From the NCBI GenBank assembly GCA_964606415.1, contig CAZSGN010000078.1, positions 1 to 11,849 of the forward strand: a stretch of 11,849 bases of DNA, read 5' to 3'. Below are positions 1 to 6,213 of this stretch, one piece after another. This stretch comes from CAZSGN01 sp964606415. Lineage in GTDB: Bacteria; Bacteroidota; Bacteroidia; Bacteroidales; JBBRXJ01. The translations under genes and the position numbers were made by a program. Within the stretch, counting starts at the first letter, position 1; every line of letters starts with the position of its first letter. The notes below the pieces were generated by a model. It was given only the letters and a program-made list of their open reading frames with translations, was not told the origin of the DNA and searched no databases.

Positions 1-1163
1 ATAAAAATATCTGCACCTGTTTCTTTGGTGAATTTTGAAAGCTCATTGGGGTTTGAATCATCCAGAATAATTGTTCCCTCGTCACAAAGCTCTTTCATGG
101 TCGCATAATCGTCTTTATTTCCTGTTTGTGATCCAACCATCACTGTCTCCATGCCAATGAGTCTTAGTGCTTTGATAAGGGATATTGCTTTAAAAGCCCC
201 CCCGACGTAAATGGCGGCTTTTTTCCCTGTTAATTCTTTTTTATAAGGCTCGAGAGCTGGAAGGAGGGTGGTTAACTCGTTTTTTACCAGTTCAGCTGCC
301 TTCTCCATCATTTGTTGGTTGTCAAAGAAACGTGCTACCTCATAAAGGGCATCCGACATATCCTCAATGCCGAAATAACTAACTCGCTGAAAAGGGATAT
401 TGTATTTTTCCTTCATATCTCTGGCCAGGTTGATCATGGATCCGGAGCATTGCACCAGGTTAAGACTGGCGTTGTGTGCATTTTTAATGGCATCGACCCT
501 GCCGTCACCTGTTATGGTGGCAATGACTTTCACGCCCATTTTTTGGTAATAATCCATCAGTAGCCATAATTCACCGGCAAGATTAAAATCGCCCAAAATA
601 TTAATACTCTCCGGGACTGATTTGTCGGGAGCCTGCCCTACCAATTTGCCAATGGCATCGCAGGCCACTTTGTAGCCATCTTTCTTGCTGCCTGCAAATC
701 CTGGTGCCTCAACAGGAATCACGTCAATGCCTTTTTCTTTTTCTACTTTCTTACATACCGAGGCAACATCATCACCAATAAGTCCTACAATGCATGTTGA
801 ATAAACAAAAGCTGATTTAGGTTGATGTTTGTCAATCAGTTCTATCAATGAAAAATAAAGCTTTTTCTCCCCGCCAAAAATAACCTGGTCTTCATTGAGG
901 TCTGTCGAGAAACTCAAACGGTGTATTTCTGGCCCGGAGGACAATGCTCCCCGGATATCCCAGGTGTAAGCAGCACAGCCAACAGGGCCGTGAATAATAT
1001 GGAGTGCATCAACAATCGGGTAAAGCACGACCCTTGAGCCACAAAAAACGCATGCTCGTTGGCTAACCGAACCAGCAAGGCTGGCTTTGGTGCATTCAAT
1101 ATCGTAGCTGTCCATCCCTTTTGTCCAGATTTGTTTTTCGCGGCCTTTTAATATCTTTTCCAT
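1..1163 (-). CDS. nifE: NifE, FeMo-cofactor assembly scaffold subunit (3' end beyond the window)
   Basis: Partial gene: 387 codons are read without interruption from ATG at 1163 to the left edge, so roughly the last 60-70 residues of a usual NifE are missing. NifE pairs with NifN to form the NifEN scaffold on which the NifB-co precursor matures into FeMo-co before transfer to NifDK. Family marks seen: RACVFCGSRVVLYP around residues 36-49, HGPVGCAAYTWDIRG near 58-72, STDLNEDQVIFGGEKKL near 87-102 and STCIVGLIGDD near 122-132. Cys38, Cys63 and Cys124 fit the cluster-binding cysteines, and Cys239 (NLVQCSGS) sits where NifD has its cofactor cysteine. The cofactor histidine region lies outside the window. 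The CIVGLIGDD and AAYTWDIRG motifs favour NifE over NifD. It follows nifK by 65 bp with no hairpin terminator, so it is probably in the same operon; no clear Shine-Dalgarno precedes it. Confidence 0.95.
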   Translation of the reverse strand, partial: MEKILKGREKQIWTKGMDSYDIECTKASLAGSVSQRACVFCGSRVVLYPIVDALHIIHGPVGCAAYTWDIRGALSSGPEIHRLSFSTDLNEDQVIFGGEKKLYFSLIELIDKHQPKSAFVYSTCIVGLIGDDVASVCKKVEKEKGIDVIPVEAPGFAGSKKDGYKVACDAIGKLVGQAPDKSVPESINILGDFNLAGELWLLMDYYQKMGVKVIATITGDGRVDAIKNAHNASLNLVQCSGSMINLARDMKEKYNIPFQRVSYFGIEDMSDALYEVARFFDNQQMMEKAAELVKNELTTLLPALEPYKKELTGKKAAIYVGGAFKAISLIKALRLIGMETVMVGSQTGNKDDYATMKELCDEGTIILDDSNPNELSKFTKETGADIF

Positions 1164-1228
1164 AACTTATATTTTAGATTTAAGCTGTAAAAAGGGTGTG
1201 CTTACCCGATTGTTATTTTTGTAATTAT

Positions 1229-2608
1229 TTACATAACAAGCTCAAAACTTTCTTCAGGACTCTCTGCGTCTTGTTTGTCCATAAAAACACCTAGTATTTT
1301 TTCCAGGAGTCTCATTGCGCCAAGGTATCCTGTTGTTGGAAAGTAGCTGTGCCCTACCCGGTCTACAGTTGGAAACCCCATTCTGACAAAAGGAATATTT
1401 TCATCCCTGGCAATATATTTGCCGTATGTATTGCCTATTAGAAGGTCTACAGGCTCGTTTTTGATCCATTGGTGCATTTTGAACATGTCAGCTCCTTTGC
1501 CATTTTCGAATTTTGCTTCAGGTACCTTTTCCAAAATATTTTCCATTCTTTTGATAAAGTGTTTGCCTGGTGTTCCACTTACTATGTATACAGGTTTCAT
1601 CTCCATATCTACAAAGAATTCGCTTAACGGGATTAGTGTGTCTGGGTCGCCATAAAGAGCTACGCGTTTACCGTGTAAGTATTGGTGCATGTCTGTTATC
1701 ATATCCAGTAGTCTTCCGCGCTCGTCATTGATTTGTTCCGGAACATTTTTGCTTGCGTTTTTTGAGAGTGATTGGATAAAACGGTCGGTAGCTCTTAATC
1801 CAATAGGTACATCTTCTATGGTAAAGGGCACTTTGCATTTATTCTCCAGCTCTATGGCTGCATCTCTGGAACACCAGTGTCCGAGGGCAATGGTGTGTTT
1901 TGCATCACCCATCCCAACAATGTCGGGAATAGTGGTGCCTCCTTTTGGGAACATTTCATGCCTGCCGGTCATGGGTGCGTCCAGTACGTCAGATGTGTCA
2001 GGGAGCATAGTGTAATCTATATTCATTAAATCAGCAAGCCTTTTAATCTCCCGCATATCCGATGGTTCAACCCATGCGCTTAGGATGTTTAGACGTTTAA
2101 CTTTTTCACCCGTTGTTTCACTAAAACCTTTAATGAAACCTTTTACCATGTTGGCATAACCAGTAACATGGCTTCCTACATAGCTTGGTGTATTGGCTTT
2201 AACTACATGTTTGCCCAATGGAATCTTCCCGTCATTTTTTGCGTTCCGGATAATCTGTTCCAAATCATCGCCGATGGTTTCTGATAGACAGGTTGAATGC
2301 ACTGCGATAATATCTGGTTCGTAAATTGAGAAAATGTTGTTAATCGCTTGTGTTAGATTTGCCTGGCCTCCGAAAACGGATGCCCCTTCGGTAAATGAGC
2401 TCGTGCCGGCCATAACAGGTTCCTTGTAATGCCGGGTTAGCATACTTCTGTGGTAAGCGCAGCATCCCTGGGAGCCATGGCTGTGCGGGAAACATTTGTG
2501 TACTCCCAGTGCCGCGTACATTGCACCGACTGGTTGGCATGTTTTTGCCGGGTTTACCGATAAAGCATTGCGCTCCTTTATCTCTTTTGTTGTGTGTCGT
2601 AATAGCAT
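1229..2608 (-). CDS. nifK: NifK, nitrogenase MoFe protein beta subunit
   Basis: Beta subunit of the alpha2beta2 MoFe protein; with NifD it holds the P-cluster. From the chosen start it is 459 residues, the short form that lacks the N-terminal extension of the Azotobacter protein (about 520). P-cluster cysteines are visible at Cys24 (KTCQPVGAMYA), Cys49 (HGSQGCCAYHR) and Cys107 (STCLSETIGDD). The TPSYVGSHVTGY motif near 140-151 carries the serine region that also contacts the P-cluster. The open frame extends upstream to an ATG at 2641, but that start overlaps nifD and has no ribosome site, whereas the ATG at 2608 follows GGAGG at 2613-2617 and begins MLLRHTTKEI, the usual N-terminus of this group. 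The gap to nifD is 22 bp. The fold and motifs match Mo-type NifK rather than the shorter beta subunits of V- or Fe-only enzymes. Confidence 0.97.
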   Translation of the reverse strand: MLLRHTTKEIKERNALSVNPAKTCQPVGAMYAALGVHKCFPHSHGSQGCCAYHRSMLTRHYKEPVMAGTSSFTEGASVFGGQANLTQAINNIFSIYEPDIIAVHSTCLSETIGDDLEQIIRNAKNDGKIPLGKHVVKANTPSYVGSHVTGYANMVKGFIKGFSETTGEKVKRLNILSAWVEPSDMREIKRLADLMNIDYTMLPDTSDVLDAPMTGRHEMFPKGGTTIPDIVGMGDAKHTIALGHWCSRDAAIELENKCKVPFTIEDVPIGLRATDRFIQSLSKNASKNVPEQINDERGRLLDMITDMHQYLHGKRVALYGDPDTLIPLSEFFVDMEMKPVYIVSGTPGKHFIKRMENILEKVPEAKFENGKGADMFKMHQWIKNEPVDLLIGNTYGKYIARDENIPFVRMGFPTVDRVGHSYFPTTGYLGAMRLLEKILGVFMDKQDAESPEESFELVM

Positions 2609-2612
2609 GATT

Positions 2613-2617
2613 CCTCC
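2613..2617 (-). promoter_or_regulatory. Ribosome binding site that fixes the nifK start
   Basis: GGAGG on the minus strand, 4 nt before the ATG at 2608. It lies inside the longer open frame that begins at 2641 and argues for the internal start. It falls in the 22-bp gap between the nifD stop (2631) and nifK. Confidence 0.7.
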
Positions 2618-2630
2618 ATTTTTTTGATCA

Positions 2631-4259
2631 TTATTTTTCATATGTCACTTCACCGACTAATTCTGGCTGGCTTTGCCATGGCGCTTTTATCAATTGCCAT
2701 ACTTTTGTACCCACGATGCGTTCCATGTCTTTATAAAAATTGATGGCTCCATCGAAGGAGGCGAAAGGCCCTCCATAATCGTAACTATGAAGTTGTTTCA
2801 TGGGTACTCCCATTTTTTGTATTCCGTATTTTTCTTTGATGCCAGCACAGAAAACAGCTGGTTTATAGTGTTCAATAATCTTTTCTGTTTCCCATTGGCT
2901 AATGTCATCAATGACCAGGGCATCATCATCCATTTCCTTCATCATGCCTTCGTAATCTTTAAAAGGAACCCCTTTTTCTTCGAGCTCTTTTCTTTTTTCT
3001 GCACTGATTCTTTCCTTATACCTTTTGGGATCTTTTTCAACATTAAGTTCTTCAATGTTACGGCTATCAGCATCTAATTTAATGCTGTCCAGTACTTCCC
3101 GGCCTTCATAGTCATCGCGATGAGCGAATTCATAGCCGGCAGCAATTGTTTCCATACCGATTTCACGGAATAGTTCTTGATAGTGATGTGCTCTTGATCC
3201 ACCTACGAAAAGCATTGCCAGTTTACCTTCGGTGTTTTTTTTAACATTCTGGGCTGTAGCTTTGACTTTTTTCATCTCTCTTTTGATCACTTCTTCTACT
3301 TTGTCGATTAATTCCTGATCTTCAAAGTACTCGGCGATTTTACGCAGCGATTTGGCAGTTGCCTCCGCGCCGATAAAATTTACTTTGATCCATGGTATAC
3401 CAAATTTCTCCTCCATCATATCGGCAATGTAGTTAATGGACCTGTGGCACATCACCATGTTAAGGTCTGAGGTGTGAGCTCTTTCGAAGCCTTCAATGGA
3501 AGAGTTTCCGCTAAAAGTGGATTGAAGGGTGATCCCCAGCTCGTTGAATAATTCTTCAATTAGGAATGCATCTCCACCAATGTTATATTCACCTAGCAAG
3601 TTTACTTTGTATTTACCTTCCAGTGTTTCTTCGTTTCGGCCGATAATATTGGTGAATAAGCCGTTGTTGGCGATGTGATGACCTGCGCTTTGGCTGACGC
3701 CTTTGTATCCTTCGCAGCTAAAACCAAATACATTAATACCTAGTTCTTCTTTCATCTTTTTGGCCACTGTATGGATGTCATCACCGATTAGGCCTACAGG
3801 ACAGGTTGCAAAGATAGCAATAGACTTAGGTTTAAATGTTTCATAAGCTTCGCGTATGGCCATTTCCAACTTTTTTTCTCCTCCGAAAACAATATTTTCA
3901 TCTTGCATATCGGTTGAAAAGCAGTATGTCATAAAATTATCGTCTTGTTCTGATTCAGGTCTTGTTTGGTTTCTTCTGGTTAACCAACTGTAGAATCCAC
4001 AGCCTATGGGGCCATGAGTAAGGTTTAGTACATCGCGTGTTGGGCCAAGGACGACACCTTTACAACCAGCATAAGTGCAACCTCTTTGGGTAATGATGCC
4101 TGGTATTGTTCTTACGTTGGCCTGGATTTCGGGTGGTGCTTCTTTGTTGTTTAGAACCATCGCTTTGGCTCTTTTTTTGGCGATTTTACCCGGATATTTG
4201 GAAAGGATTTCTTCTTTCAGTTCCTGGGTTCTTTCCTTTTTTTCTTTTTTATTGCTCAT
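2631..4259 (-). CDS. nifD: NifD, nitrogenase MoFe protein alpha subunit
   Basis: Alpha subunit carrying FeMo-co, the N2-reduction site. Using ATG at 4259 gives 542 residues. P-cluster cysteines: Cys61 (RGCTYAGCKGVV), Cys87 (GPIGCGFYSW) and Cys153 (ATCPVGLIGDD). FeMo-co ligands: Cys271 (VMCHRSINYI) and His491 (QLHSYDYGGP), matching Azotobacter alpha-Cys275 and His442. Active-site residues align: Val69 with alpha-Val70, Arg95 with Arg96, Gln190 with Gln191 and His194 with His195. A charged insertion at about 380-450, including DYEGMMKEMDDD, is typical of the Clostridium/archaeal/Chlorobi NifD group. All Mo-type ligands are present, and VnfD/AnfD motifs are not. The open frame reaches back to 4295, overlapping nifI2 by 26 bp; the ATG at 4259, 10 bp past the nifI2 stop, is preferred, although neither has a clear Shine-Dalgarno. 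Confidence 0.97.
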   Translation of the reverse strand: MSNKKEKKERTQELKEEILSKYPGKIAKKRAKAMVLNNKEAPPEIQANVRTIPGIITQRGCTYAGCKGVVLGPTRDVLNLTHGPIGCGFYSWLTRRNQTRPESEQDDNFMTYCFSTDMQDENIVFGGEKKLEMAIREAYETFKPKSIAIFATCPVGLIGDDIHTVAKKMKEELGINVFGFSCEGYKGVSQSAGHHIANNGLFTNIIGRNEETLEGKYKVNLLGEYNIGGDAFLIEELFNELGITLQSTFSGNSSIEGFERAHTSDLNMVMCHRSINYIADMMEEKFGIPWIKVNFIGAEATAKSLRKIAEYFEDQELIDKVEEVIKREMKKVKATAQNVKKNTEGKLAMLFVGGSRAHHYQELFREIGMETIAAGYEFAHRDDYEGREVLDSIKLDADSRNIEELNVEKDPKRYKERISAEKRKELEEKGVPFKDYEGMMKEMDDDALVIDDISQWETEKIIEHYKPAVFCAGIKEKYGIQKMGVPMKQLHSYDYGGPFASFDGAINFYKDMERIVGTKVWQLIKAPWQSQPELVGEVTYEK

Positions 4260-4269
4260 AATTGAAAGA

Positions 4270-4644
4270 TTAAATAACTGTTTCACCATTTTCACCGGTT
4301 CTTATCCTCACAGTATCGTTAAGGGGCAGGACAAATATTTTTCCATCGCCCGGTGTCTCTGTTTTATTAGCTTTTATGAGGCTCTCAATAGTAGATTTAA
4401 CCTGTTTATCGCTAACTGCAACGGTAATCAGCCTGTGGGCTCTAAGCCTGGGCTCTGGGCCCATTTGGCTTAAAGCTTCAGGAATTTCTTGCTTAACTCC
4501 ATCAAGTACTTTTGCGTCATAATTACCCTTTCCTCGGCCAAATACCCTTCCACTAGCTGAAAAAGCTGGTATTCCAGCGTCAGAAAGCGCTTTTTTTGTT
4601 TCGTTGATTTTTTCGATCCTGATGATTGCCATGATCATTTTCAT
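4270..4644 (-). CDS. nifI2: NifI2, PII-family post-translational regulator of nitrogenase
   Basis: PII-like protein of 124 residues (also called GlnB-2 or NifHD2 in older literature). In methanogens NifI1 and NifI2 form a hetero-oligomer that binds NifDK and blocks electron transfer from NifH when ammonium is plentiful; 2-oxoglutarate relieves this. Seen here: PII start MIMAIIRIEK, GRGKGNYD at 36-43 at the base of the T-loop, a T-loop region longer than in NifI1 (about 40-70), and the C-terminal PII signature GDGKIFVLPLND at 99-110. Its place directly before nifD and after nifI1 is diagnostic. The start at 4644 lies 12 bp past the nifI1 stop; in-frame ATGs at 4638 and 4632 are alternatives, and the ribosome site is weak. 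Confidence 0.93.
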   Translation of the reverse strand: MKMIMAIIRIEKINETKKALSDAGIPAFSASGRVFGRGKGNYDAKVLDGVKQEIPEALSQMGPEPRLRAHRLITVAVSDKQVKSTIESLIKANKTETPGDGKIFVLPLNDTVRIRTGENGETVI

Positions 4645-4656
4645 TGCTTTCTGTTT

Positions 4657-4983
4657 TTATAGTTCTTTACTAGCTCTGCTGATGGTATATGCTTCTTCAA
4701 CTGGCATGACGAATATTTTCCCGTCGCCGTAAGCTCCTTTTTCTCCCGATCTTGCCGCTTGGATGACTGTTTTGATGGCAAAGTCCTTGTCTTCATCTTC
4801 GACAACAATGATCAATAGCTCTTTTGGCAATTCATCATAAGTGATATCTCCGAGTTTAATCCCTCTTTGTTTTCCTCTTCCTACAACTGGTATTCGGGTG
4901 ACGGCAACATATCCCGCTTCGAAAAGTGCTTTCATTACCGGGCTGACTTTTTCTGGTCTTACAATGGCTCTTATCATTTGCAT
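4657..4983 (-). CDS. nifI1: NifI1, PII-family post-translational regulator of nitrogenase
   Basis: PII-like protein of 108 residues, partner of NifI2 in ammonium switch-off of the MoFe protein (known from methanogens; inferred here from position and sequence). It begins MQMIRAIVRPEKV, has VVGRGKQRGIKLGD at about 33-46 with a short T-loop, and ends with the PII signature GDGKIFVMPVEEAYTI at 86-101. The T-loop does not resemble that of GlnB/GlnK with its uridylylated tyrosine, so control is more likely by direct effector binding. An AGGAGG at 4992-4997 that overlaps the nifH stop gives a strong ribosome site 8 nt from the ATG, so it is probably translated with nifH from one transcript. Confidence 0.94.
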   Translation of the reverse strand: MQMIRAIVRPEKVSPVMKALFEAGYVAVTRIPVVGRGKQRGIKLGDITYDELPKELLIIVVEDEDKDFAIKTVIQAARSGEKGAYGDGKIFVMPVEEAYTISRASKEL

Positions 4984-4991
4984 GGTTTTGT

Positions 4992-4997
4992 CCTCCT
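4992..4997 (-). promoter_or_regulatory. Strong ribosome binding site of nifI1, overlapping the nifH stop
   Basis: AGGAGG on the minus strand, 8 nt before the nifI1 ATG at 4983. It shares bases with the nifH TAG stop (4996-4998), so ribosomes finishing nifH arrive at the site of initiation for nifI1. Confidence 0.7.
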
Positions 4998-5835
4998 AAG
5001 CTTTGGGTTCAACATCAAGAATACCATGTCTTATTAACAGGTCCTCCAGTTCTTCAATTTCAAGTGGTTTTGGCACCACGAACATTTCGTTCTCATCTAT
5101 TTTTTTCGCCAGAGCCCGGTATTCATCTGCCTGAGGATGATCAGGTGCATGCTCGATGACCGTTCTTCTGTTGATTTCAGCCCGCTGAACCATGTTGTCT
5201 CTTGGTATAAAATGGATCATTTGTGTTCCCAGTTTTTTTGCAAGCTCCTGGATCATTTCATATTCATTGTCTACCATCCGGCTGTTGCAGATTAATCCAC
5301 CCAATCGAACACCACCGCTTTCGGTGAACTTGACAATGCCCTTGCAGATGTTATTGGCTGCATACATGGCCATCATTTCACCGGATACAACAATGTATAT
5401 TTCCTTGGCTTTTCCGTCCCTGATAGGCATGGCAAAACCTCCGCAGACTACATCTCCCAGCACATCATAAAAAGCGTAATCCAAAGACTTATCTTCATCG
5501 TAGGCGCCTAATTGTTCTAGCATATTGATGCTTGTAATAATACCGCGCCCTGCACATCCAACGCCGGGTTCGGGGCCTCCGGATTCGACACAGGAAGATG
5601 ATCCGTATCCTGGTTTAAGGATGTCTTCCAGCTCGACATCTTCTCCTTCTTCACGAAGGGTGTCCAGTACGGTTTTTTGAGATAATCCACCCATAAGAAG
5701 ACGGGTAGAATCCGCTTTGGGGTCACAGCCTACCACCATAACATTTTTTTTCATTTCTGCCAGTCCGGCTACTGTGTTTTGTGTGGTGGTAGATTTTCCT
5801 ATTCCACCTTTGCCATAAATTGCAATTTTTCTCAT
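4996..5835 (-). CDS. nifH: NifH, nitrogenase iron protein (dinitrogenase reductase)
   Basis: Homodimeric [4Fe-4S] ATPase that passes electrons to NifDK and is also needed for P-cluster and FeMo-co maturation. From the chosen start it has 279 residues, normal for the family. P-loop GKGGIGKS is at 8-15, VGCDPKADST at 35-44 (switch I region), cluster cysteines Cys94 (VGCAGRG) and Cys131 (DVVCGGF), and switch II DVLGD at 124-128. Arg97 next to Cys94 is the residue ADP-ribosylated by DraT in other diazotrophs; no draT or draG is in the window. The open frame reaches back to 5850, but there the ATG GAG GAA codons are themselves the Shine-Dalgarno (GGAGG, 5844-5848) for ATG at 5835, whose product starts MRKIAIYGKGG as NifH should. 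It is the first gene of the operon, behind a sigma54-type promoter. Confidence 0.98.
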   Translation of the reverse strand: MRKIAIYGKGGIGKSTTTQNTVAGLAEMKKNVMVVGCDPKADSTRLLMGGLSQKTVLDTLREEGEDVELEDILKPGYGSSSCVESGGPEPGVGCAGRGIITSINMLEQLGAYDEDKSLDYAFYDVLGDVVCGGFAMPIRDGKAKEIYIVVSGEMMAMYAANNICKGIVKFTESGGVRLGGLICNSRMVDNEYEMIQELAKKLGTQMIHFIPRDNMVQRAEINRRTVIEHAPDHPQADEYRALAKKIDENEMFVVPKPLEIEELEDLLIRHGILDVEPKA

Positions 5836-5843
5836 AATTAATT

Positions 5844-5848
5844 CCTCC
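5844..5848 (-). promoter_or_regulatory. Ribosome binding site that fixes the nifH start
   Basis: GGAGG on the minus strand, 8 nt before ATG at 5835. It lies inside the apparent N-terminal extension of the open frame that begins at 5850, which shows that the extension is untranslated leader. Confidence 0.8.
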
Positions 5849-5885
5849 ATTTATAAATTATTGTAAAAATCTGTAAATCACTTAA

Positions 5886-5900
5886 ACATTTTATGTGCCA
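5886..5900 (-). promoter_or_regulatory. Sigma54 (RpoN) -24/-12 promoter of the nifH operon
   Basis: On the minus strand the sequence reads TGGCACATAAAATGT. The -24 element TGGCAC matches the sigma54 consensus exactly, and the -12 element ATGT keeps the central TG of TTGC at the required distance; the final C is T. The GG lies at 5898-5899 and the -12 G at 5887, which would place transcription start near 5875 and leave an untranslated leader of about 40 nt before nifH, containing its ribosome site. A NifA-type activator is encoded divergently next door. This is a direct pattern match in very AT-rich DNA where TGGCAC is otherwise rare. Confidence 0.72.
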
Positions 5901-5944
5901 AAAATTTGAAAAAAAACACACTTTTTTATTAAGTTATTAGTGAT

Positions 5945-5962
5945 CAATACTTAATAGTATTG
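5945..5962. promoter_or_regulatory. Perfect 18-bp inverted repeat, candidate activator site upstream of nifH
   Basis: CAATACT-TAAT-AGTATTG: two 7-bp arms around a 4-bp spacer, with no mismatch. Its centre is about 79 bp upstream of the predicted nifH start of transcription, within the range where sigma54 enhancer sites usually lie. It does not match the classical proteobacterial NifA site TGT-N10-ACA. AT-rich DNA gives some chance palindromes, so the role is inferred. Confidence 0.4.
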
Positions 5963-5993
5963 TATTTAATTTGAGAAAATTATAATGAAATAT

Positions 5994-6050
5994 AAATATT
6001 ACATTTATGTAATAGAAAATATCACTAAATAACATTTATGTAGAAAATTT
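5994..6050. repeat. Duplicated element with palindromic core ACATTTATGT, candidate enhancer pair between nifH and nifA
   Basis: Two near copies of AAATA(TT)ACATTTATGTA(ATA)GAAAAT lie side by side, the second without the bracketed bases. The identical 10-bp core is at 6001-6010 and 6032-6041, so the cores are 31 bp apart, close to three helical turns. In the first copy the palindrome extends to TATTACAT-TT-ATGTAATA (5997-6014, 8-bp arms). The centres are about 130 and 161 bp upstream of the predicted nifH start of transcription and 208 and 177 bp upstream of the nifA ATG. Paired, phased, dyad-symmetric sites suit a dimeric or hexameric activator such as the neighbouring NifA, but another regulator is possible. 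Confidence 0.5.
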
Positions 6051-6165
6051 AAAGTTTTATTATAAAAATAATGATATATTTTTGTGATTATAATGATAAT
6101 TATAGGGGTTATATTGTAAAAATGCTATTATCTATAATATTTTTTATAAAAATAAAGGAAATTGT

Positions 6166-6173
6166 TATATTTG
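6166..6173 (+). promoter_or_regulatory. Candidate Bacteroidota-type -7 element for nifA
   Basis: TATATTTG matches the Bacteroidota housekeeping -7 consensus TAnnTTTG and lies about 40 bp before the nifA ATG. No convincing -33 TTG partner is visible, and a second match (TATTTTTG, 6077-6084) lies further upstream, so the assignment is tentative. Confidence 0.3.
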
Positions 6174-6213
6174 GTTATAATTTATTTTTAGATTTGTGTG
6201 GATTTAATAATTA

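Larger units (their letters stand above)
5836..6213. other. Divergent nifH-nifA control region, very AT-rich
   Basis: No gene is seen in these 378 bp. The left part holds the nifH leader, its ribosome site and a sigma54-type promoter; the middle holds three inverted repeats (5945-5962, 5997-6014, 6032-6041); the right part holds TAnnTTTG-type -7 candidates for nifA. The composition is much more AT-rich than the genes on either side. Confidence 0.8.

Noticed and set aside
312..563. Open frame on the plus strand of 83 codons inside nifE.
   Set aside because: Antisense shadow of an intact nifE frame; its product has no recognisable family features and no ribosome site.
914..1099. Minus-strand open frame of 61 codons.
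   Set aside because: It lies in another frame of nifE on the same strand; the nifE frame over this stretch contains the conserved cysteines.
2673..3077. Plus-strand open frame of 134 codons inside nifD.
   Set aside because: Rich in Phe and Ile as expected from reading Lys/Glu-rich nifD backwards; the minus-strand frame carries all NifD ligands.
4075..4473. Plus-strand open frame of 132 codons across the nifD-nifI2 junction.
   Set aside because: Its hydrophobic look comes from the complement of charged codons; both genes below it are clear family members.
6077..6084. Second TAnnTTTG match (TATTTTTG) upstream of nifA.
   Set aside because: Such matches are frequent in this AT-rich spacer, and it lies further from the start than TATATTTG at 6166; not called as a separate promoter.
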